From NCBI GenBank assembly GCA_036877525.1, contig JAZGTH010000072.1, positions 3,224,001-3,288,000 on the forward strand: a DNA stretch of 64,000 nt. The letters run 5' to 3'. Below the pieces are notes generated by a model. It saw only the letters and a list, made by a program, of their open reading frames with translations. It had not been told where the DNA came from and did no database searches. Made by a program: the position numbers and the translations under genes. Position 1 is the first letter of the stretch. Every line of letters begins with the position of its first letter. This DNA comes from Chromobotia macracanthus (lineage: Eukaryota > Chordata > Actinopteri > Cypriniformes > Botiidae). This document shows, in pieces, positions 51,622 through 61,400 of the stretch.

Positions 51622-52340
51622 CTCAGTAAAGCTGGAGGAGGAGAAAAACACTTGTAGGGCCTTTCATGCAAGAGATACTTTACCCTGTTTTACCTGCTGT
51701 AGTTTACAACTCTAGAACAACATTGTGGAGAAGAAAAGTACAAGAGAGATCATTTAATAGATGCCGACCGTGAAAAATGAGGAAAACAAAGAAGAAAATC
51801 ACACAAGAGTAAATGAACAGCTGAAAACAGGAGACAGAAGAGAAGAACAGGTGCAGTAACAGAGACAAAGAAACAGGAAGTGGGTGGACATTACTGGAGA
51901 CCTTTTCTCTTAAATGAAAAATTAAAGGATAAACTGAGGAATGGATCAGGAACGCTGTGGGTTCTCAGGAAGTTCCGTTAGCATGCAGGACTCTGTCCAG
52001 TCTCTGACGTCCAGTCTGGCCTCTCAGAACACTTTACTGAGCAGCTGCGCAGGTACTCAGAACTTCATCTCAGGCCGGCTGTAGAAACACGGCTGCTAAG
52101 TTAAGAGCTTGTCTTAAGAATTAGTCTGATTAAAGAGCCATTACTTTCAAATGTTATGAAAAAATGAGATGACCATACGACTGGTCTTATGCAACTGGCC
52201 ACTGATCCCCTTTTTTAAAATTTTTTTCTTTTTTTTTGTATATAACTAGTATATACATGATTTAGTAGTTTGAATTTAAAGACGAGACCTTACTGAATCT
52301 AATAGTCTATTGGTTTCTTGTTTGTTTGTGAGAAACAAAT

Positions 52341-52404
<64 letters not shown>

Positions 52405-55400
52405 TGTTACTGTAGCCCATTCTTACTTTTAATTTATGTACAATGTTTTTGCCTTCAAAACACAATGCAGCCATTCAAGAGTTTTTTATGTCAAGATCAT
52501 AAAACTTTAATATATTTAAGTTCAATCGACTAACCAAAGTGACAAAATGCGCAAGTTACTAATAAGATGTTGCATTGTGCTCATGGCATGCCACAACCAG
52601 ACATATTTGTGATTTTACTTTGGGATAAGAAGGATTAGGTGCAGAAAAACACCCACGTGCTAATAATCCGCAGAGAAAAGCCAGAGATCTGAGAGAAGGG
52701 TCACAACAAGACTGCCATGCCCGGCTTCACTAATGTCAACATGCAAACTAATATACTCAGATTATATTTGGTTGACACTCCAACACAGTAGGTGGTGCTG
52801 TTGTACTTGTTTAACATTTTGTCACAAGGGCCACAATGGTTACAAACTCTCTCTCTCTGCCTCCCTACACTTTTTAAAAGTAATTAATTGCCCAAAAAAG
52901 AGAAAACACTAAATAAATTAAAGATGAACTGATAGCATTATTATTTTTTATTTCAGTAGATACCACAATAATACCGTTATTGTAAATTCTTTTCGTCTTG
53001 ATTACCGTGTAGTGAAAATCTGATACAGTGAAAGCCCCAAATTATGCATTCAGATATTTACCTCCATAAGGAGAGAATGAAACACATTTATAATGTTATA
53101 TTTATCTTCAAAGGTAGATTATTAAGACATTCAGCTTTGGCAGTACTCTGTGATTTTATTTGAACTGTGTAAACTGAGTTATGGTTTGACACACAATTTG
53201 ACTGAAGGTATATTACAGAGCAGAGCTGAATTCAGAGTTGTTTCTAGAAGGTGTTGTCATCACAGAGGGCTGAACACGTTTGCATTTGGCTATAAGAAAG
53301 TCAGCAGTCATGGTGATTAGATATCTGTGTTGCTGAGAATGATGGTGGAGTTGCTGATGGCCTCAGATCTGAGGATCATGATGGGTCTGATGGGTCGTAT
53401 TCAGATTTCATTTCAAAAGCGGGTCACATGAGGGTCACAGAGGATCAGGCTTGAGCTATTTCCTCAAGTGCTTTTAAGTTAAATGCTTGGCTTTGAATTT
53501 GATCAAACGTGTGTGTGTGTGTGTCAGTGTCCCCTGCTGCAGAGAGACTGCGTCACATTCTCAGTGAGGAAGATGACCCCACACCCACTCTCTTCACTGA
53601 GATGGACACACTGCAACATGAGGGAGGGGAGATGGAGTGGAAGGAATCGGCCCGGTAACATATACAACAACAAAAAAAATTCAACATTCATCTCACACAC
53701 ACACACTCAACACTCAACATTTATCACACACAACAGCAATTAATGTTTCTGGTAGACCATCTTGGTTCTAGTGGTTAGACTTAAGACCACCTTGGACCAA
53801 CTACTATTTATCAAAAAACAGCTTACATTTACACTTTACATGTATTCATTTAGCAGCCGCTTTTATCCAAAGTGACTTACAAAGAGAGAGGGACAGCATT
53901 AAACATTTTACTTTAAGAACCAACAAGCCAAGTCTGCAAAGCTACATTTACAACACAAAGCTACATTGACTCCAATAAATCTAGTATGACCTGTTTTTTT
54001 AGCCATTTGATAAAATACAGAGTAAAAACCAAACCATTTCCTCCATCTGTAGGTGGGAGGCAAAGCGTGTTGTCAAGGTAACAACTGTAGCTTAGTGTCT
54101 TCTGTGTCTTGTCTCAGGTGGGTAAAGTTTGAGGAGAAGGTTGAGGAGGGTGGAGAGAGATGGAGCAAACCGCATGTGTCCACGCTGTCTCTGCACAGCC
54201 TGTTTGAACTGCGCACCTGCCTGCAGACCGGCTGCATCCTGCTGGACCTGGAGGGATACTCGCTGCCTCAGATCGTGGGTCAGTTAACTGTCAAACCTGC
54301 TAGTTACCGTTTGCTCAGAAGATACTCTTTCATATCTCATGAGTCTCGCTGAGTTCTCATGTGTCAGTTTTGTTTCAGAGAAACAATAAGAGACTCGACT
54401 GACCCAGCTAACAGGGAACATTCTCAGAGCATTGGCTAAAGCATGTTCCCAAAGTTCTCTCAAAGTTATCAAACTGTTTCTGGCAGTAACATTTGTAGAA
54501 TGTTTTTGTGATGTTGTATTCTTAAGTAGTTTGTGGAATGTTTTAAAAATGTTACAGGGTTAAAAAATGTTTGAATATCATTCTTGAATATTGTAATACT
54601 CTTCACACGTCCAAAAAACTGGACGTTTTTAACGTTCCTAGAACTAGGTTCAGATGTTCAAAAATAACATTTTAACATTACAGAAACATTCTTGCAACCT
54701 AAAATTAGGTTAGCTGGGAGACTCTTGATAGTTGTAAGACTACAGTAAGACTATATAGAGCTATACAGTGAATGTATATAACTTTTATATTTTTATATAA
54801 CTTTTATGTATATATATTTTTTGTTCTGGGAGAACTGAAATCTTTGACTTTTTATTGCAGATTTTTGTGTCTTGGCAAATCTGAGCACAGTTTGAGACAT
54901 TGTTGAGATCTTTTCTAAAACTCTGAAGGAAAGTTAAACTGCTGTGAACTTTATCAGAAGGGAAAAAAGTTTTAGGAGACTAAAACTAAAGTTTGAGTTT
55001 AATCTCAGTGCTGTCACATTGCTGTTTAGGAGAAGCATCTGAGATCTCATTCTTGCCTCTTTCCTGTGTTATGTAAACACACATTGTAATGTCCACTTTC
55101 TTACATGTGTTTTTGTGGGTTCTCCAGATGACATCCTTGAGAAGCAGGTGCAGGAGGGTCATATAGCTCCAGAGATCCGCGAGAAGATCAGTTTTGTTCT
55201 CCTGAGGAAGCACCGTCACCAGACCAAGAAACCCATCCACCTCTCGCTGGCTGACCTTGGGAAATCCGGCCCTTCCAGTGAGCTTTCCCTGTAAACTTCA
55301 CCTGTGCATCTCTCTGATCAGATTTCCTCCAGCTTTTAACTTTCCAAATGACATTCCTAAAACGTCCACTGGTTTTTCTTTTTCACCCAAACCGCTTTCA

Positions 55401-58400
55401 CTGTTTCTTATAATTCCACTTTATTCTTTTAGTCTGTTCTGTAGCTTAATGTTTTCATTCTGTCTTTCTGTCGGTCTGATCTGGGTCTGTATCAGACCGC
55501 AGCCCGAGCCCCAGTCCCCGCTCTGGCTCAGGTTTTCATCGCTCTACTGAGGACCTGCGAGCTCGTCAGAGCAGCGGACTCAGCAAACTGCGTGAGTCTG
55601 AGATACTGTTGCTAACCCAAACTGTTTGCTAACAGATGTTTGACACACTTCTCCATGTTTGTTGGACACTGATAGATTAATTTACCCTCACTGTCTTGTC
55701 CAACTCATATATTTATAACAACAAAATTGAAATTTCAACTTGTATAAATTCATAAATGGAAAAATTCAAACGTAGGCACAATTTATGTTTGCCTACAAAA
55801 CTCATTTTGAGCCCATGTAAACTAAACTCAGTCTAGTGTGTCCAAACATTTGACTACAGCTGTATGTTTCACTGCTAATTTTGATCTTCATCATTTCAAG
55901 ATTTCTGCACTTCTCTCTAACTCTCTGTAACATTAACATCTAATTGCTTATAGTTACTGCAGTCGGGACGCAGGAAATGTTTTGTATTTGTTGTACATGC
56001 AGGAGGTGATTGTCATTTCTGCAGGTGCTGCACGCATCGTTGCATTTCTGCTATTGTTCTGCGGATTACAGATTATTCCTGAGCTCTTGACTTTGAGTTT
56101 TCTCATGATTTGGTTTCTGCTGGTTTATGGACCAGTAAAAAAGCATTTTTTCTTGATTATGTTACCGGAGTTTATATTCCTGCCAAGATCATGGATTCAG
56201 TTCCCAGGCAACACAAAAACCACATTTTTAGTTGCTTTGGATAAAAGTATCTACAAATGCAAAATATGTAAATGCAGTATTACTGTATCTGGCATTATTT
56301 CTGTACTATGGTGTTACAGTACCACAGTTCAGTTTTATACGTGTGTCTGTGTACAGTATGTTATATTGCGTTTGCTTTGTATGAGATACTCATACTGTAG
56401 CTGACACATGTTAAGTGTCTTGCTGAGGTGGCTGAAATCACGGTCAATGAATTTATGTGCTTCATCTCTGCTTTCCAGATCCTTCTCAGTGCCGCAGTAT
56501 GAATGACATTTCTGTCACGCCCAGCAGTGACCAGGTACAGCTGCCTCTGTTAGAAATTCCTAATACACGTTCAGAGTGAAAACAGAATTGATTGTTTGGT
56601 GACGTACAGTAAACGACACCTAAAATTATACACATTATACTGTTCTAAGAACATTTAAAACATCCTTTTATAGATGTTGTTTTAACATTATTGCTTGGTT
56701 ATAAGAACGTTATTCAAACATTTTTTTAAATAACGTTTTTGATGTATATAATATATAATGGTGATAAATGTTATACTACTGTTACTGCAAGAACGTCTGA
56801 TAAGGTTGGGATTACGTTTCGAACACATACGCAAACATTCCAAGAAGGTTCCCTGTTAGCTGAGGCTGCAGCTCGTTTCGGAGTGATCATGAGCTGGAAT
56901 GTTTATATTTTATGCAAGGAATTAAAATCTCTGGGCCTTTGGGGTCTGTCTAATCTTTGTATAAGTAACTCACATGCCGTCGAGGTTTGTTCATCTTTTG
57001 TCACGTTTTTCTTTTGTTTGTTTAATTTAATTAGCATGTGCTGCAAACAAAGGAAACTTCACAAAGAAGCCAACATACAATGCAAGAAAGGCCTTGTTTT
57101 TCTCTTGCCCAGCAACAGGGTGTTTTAAAAAGATTCAGGGGCTTGGTTAGGGGCGAGACAGATTCAATGGTGTCGCTGATGGGACTTTTGTTGCTATTAA
57201 ACTTCAAAGCATGTGTGACCCCCCTCACACACACTTTTCTGAATCTGAGTCCGCTTTATTAAATTTCTCTCTACAGAGTAACACCCACAGCTCACTTTTA
57301 TGTAGCACACACACACACACACCATCACCGTTTTCTGCCCTTTACCAGTTTCATTAATGCTTAAAAGAGTTTGATTAATTACAGAGGGATCTCTGTCAAA
57401 TACACACCCCTTAGATTTATTCTCTGTGATATTTTGTGTGATGAAATTCAGACATTTACGTGTCCAAAAACGCAGCCAACGGTTTGAGTCAACACAGGGT
57501 CAGCACAGAAAAACAGAAAGAAGCTTGTTTATTCCTGGAAGAGAGTGAATTGACTTTGAAAGCAGCATTAAGAGATTAAAAGGTGATTTGGACCATAAGC
57601 ACACACCATTCCATAGCCACGTGTTCCTTGAAGGCAATGTTGCAAACTGGCTGTTTTAAATGGTGTGTGTGTGTGTGTGTGTGTGTGTGGTCCTGGTATT
57701 CACTATGTTATAGGGACCAAATATCCTCACAGGTATAGTAATACCAGTCATTTTTCAGGTCCTCATAAGGAATCAAGCTTATATATCAAACAGAATGATA
57801 GCAGAAAGTTTTCTGTGATGGTTAGGTTTGGGTAAGGTTAGTGTAGGGGATAGAATATACAATTTGTACATTATAAAAACCATTATGTCTATAAAATGTC
57901 CATATAAAACATGAAAACTCAACATGTGTGTGTGTGTTTCATGTTTTGCTTCCCCAGTGATTGTGTAACTTCATTGATCTGCCTTTGGAAAAACAAGAAG
58001 CTTCACATTTCCATCACACACGGGCACATCGAACATTGAAAACAGAGTTGATACTGATACTCATTTCTGAATGCACAGTGTTTCCTTTCCCGTGAGCTCA
58101 GATTCAGACTGCACAGTGTCTTCTGAAGAGTCTCTAAAGAGCTCTCTCACTGTCATCATTAACTGTGCTGTTGCTCCGTCCATCAGCTGAAGAACAAATT
58201 CATGAAGAAGATCCCGAGAGACGCCGAGGCGTCTAACGTGCTGATCGGAGAGGTGGATTTTCTGGACAAGCCGTTCGTGGCGTTTGTCCGTCTGGCTCAA
58301 GCTGCCACCCTTGGGGGCCTTACCGAGGTCCCCGTACCAACCAGGTGAAGATTCAGGTTTGCATGTGTTTGTGGATCTGTTTTTTAAACCTGTGTGTGTG

Positions 58401-61400
58401 AGTTCTCAGTGGAAACCTTGTTGTGTTTACCTCAGGTTTCTCTTTGTACTGCTCGGGCCCAACGGCAAGACTAAATCTTACAATGAGATTGGTCGTGCGA
58501 TGGCCACTCTGATGGTTGATGATGTAAGAGAAAAAAACTTCAGTTTAAACATCTGGAGAATCTGTACATACACTATAGAATGACCAAACTGATTTCAGCA
58601 AATCTGGTTGTATCTGTCATCATCTTCAGCTCTTCAGTGACGTTGCCTACAAAGCCAGAGATCGTGAGGACCTGATTGCTGGTATTGATGAGTTTTTGGA
58701 TGAGGTCATAGTTCTACCTCCAGGAGAATGGGACCCCAAGATTCGCATTGAGCCTCCCAAAAAAGTGCCTTCTGCAGAAATGAGGTATAATATGATGGAT
58801 CGATCACATAATTGCGATAGACACACTGTTTAAGTACTCCACTAAGACCTAACACCTGTTCAGTATTCACCAACTTATGTGGGAATGTTGTTATTTATTT
58901 TACATGCAATTAGGTAAGCCACTCAGAGTAGAGGTCATTTTAATATGCAGGTCTGAAAGGGACTGTACAGCAGTAAAACATAAAGGTCAGAGAGGGTGGA
59001 AATCAGAATATGAATCAGTAAAACATTTTTACCACAAGCATACAGAAGCTTGCTGCAGAAGTTTACATGAATTCTCTGTTTATGCAGGAAGTCTGTTTTT
59101 TCTCTAAATGAGCTGGGCCAGCCGAACGGAAATGCTGGAGGAGGTGCCGCATCTGCAGAAGATGAGGAGATGCCTGCTCCTCATGAACTAGGAGAGGAGC
59201 TGAAGTTCACCGGCCGGTAGGGTCCACTGCTTTAGTCAATATCTACTACTGGAGTTTAATATTAGATGTACCGTTCCTGAGTTGGAGAATGCTTCTGTTT
59301 GTGGTAGATTTTGTGGAGGACTCTGGCTGGACATCAAGCGGAAGGCGCCGTGGTTCCTCAGTGACATCTATGAGGGCTTCCACATCCAGTCTGTCTCAGC
59401 TGTGCTCTTTATCTACCTGGGCTGCATCACTAACGCGATCACCTTTGGAGGACTTCTGGGGGACGCTACAGACAACTACCAAGTAATTTAATTTTTCAAT
59501 AGCTTTTTACCCAGCTAACAATTTTATGTTGTAAGAATGTTTGCGTAATGTTTCCATTCAGTAACAAACGCATTAAAAATGCGGGGCAAGCTTCAAACTT
59601 AATTTTCTTTTTCTAGTCAATTATTTGCATTGCTCTTAATTTTCTCTCTGCAAGATCTTTAATTCTGTGTTTCTCATTGATCTTCAGGGTGTAATGGAAA
59701 GTTTTTTGGGCACGGCTTTGGCTGGCGCTGTATTTTGTATTTTTGGTGGTCAACCGCTCATCATCCTCAGCTCTACAGGACCAATACTGATCTTCGAAAA
59801 GCTGCTGTATGAATTCAGCAAGTGAGGACACCCTGTGATTCAGTGCCATCAAATATTAACTAAACATAAGTCTGTGGTTGTTTAAAGCTGCAATCTGTAA
59901 CTTTCTGGATAAAATGAATAAAATCAGTTATTGAGCAAGTACATAACAGATCAGTGTTCAAAATAATCTCCTTACCATACCTGAGTTTAATGACTTATAA
60001 TTTGAGCTGTCAGGTCTGATTTCCTGAGAAATGTCCATCTGTAAGCAGAAAGAAGATCCGATATTGTTCGGCTATATATCCGAAGATACTATATCACATG
60101 TCTGTGTGCTTTTGTAGCTTGTTCTTACAGCAGTTGTTTAGAATTTAACCTTGTCTTCCACGTTCAGAAAATATTTCAGACAGAGGTGGTGGTAGAGAGG
60201 CAGAAGTTACAGATTACAGCTTTAACAGACAAATGCTATTGAACCCAGAACGTTTCTTTATTGAAGTTTTGTCTTCGTATAGGAACAATGACATTGACTA
60301 TATGGAGCTTCGGCTCTGGATCGGCCTGCACTCTTGTCTTCAGTGTTTGCTCCTGGTGGCCACAGATGCCAGTTACATCATCAAATACATGACGCGCTTC
60401 ACAGAAGAGGGCTTCTCCAGCCTCATCTCCTTCATCTTCATCTCTGACGCCATCAAGAAAATGATGGGAACCTTTGACTATTACCCCATTGATCGAGACT
60501 TCAAGCCCGAATACATCACCACCTACAGGTGTGACTGCCTCCCACCTGATCAAGGTGAGTCTGAGCCCCTGACCTCAGCCAATCAGGTTCATGGATTTAC
60601 TGTGCGAATGTTTCCTGTTGTCTTTAATGAAATACTGTATAGCTACCCATCTAACAGGGAATGTTTTTGTAACGTTGGCTAACGTTCTCTAAAAGTTATT
60701 TTAAATTATCAAAAATTATTTTAAAGTTTATTTTATTTTTAATTATTTTAAGCAATTAGTGGAACATTTTAAAAACATTACAAAATTAAAAAATGTTTGA
60801 ATAACGTTCTAACCAAGCAATAGTGTCAACATTTAAAAAACTGGACGCTTTGAACATTTCTATAACTTTTAAAACCTTTTTGTTACTTAATAGAAATGTT
60901 AGGGAAATGTTCTAACAACCTAACGTTGTTAGCTGGGTTGTTACTTCAAACCACTGAAACTTATTTGTGTGACATTTGTTTGTGTTGCCCACGCTGGATT
61001 TGGCTGCTGTGTAATTGAGTGAGTATCAGATACTGGCGCATGATCATCTATGTAAGATGTCATTGTGTGGTGTCATATTTTGGAAATAACTGTTATATTG
61101 GTCAATAAACTTAAACACATTATAACAGCATGTTTATTTTCTGTTGTAGTCACTTCATTGGCTCACAACAATTCTGCTCCATTAGGCATAGAGAACCTGA
61201 CAGATTACTCCACGGTGAGCTCAAACTATCTCAAACACATTTTCATATTTCATTTTTTTCATATTTGATATTTTCAAATTCATATTTTAGTTTACACTGC
61301 AGATTTTTTCTTTTTGTTTTGTTTGTTCTGTATTGTTTTCTACAATACAATTGCACATCATAATTCCAGTGACCTTTGCAAAAATGTACAAATATATTTT

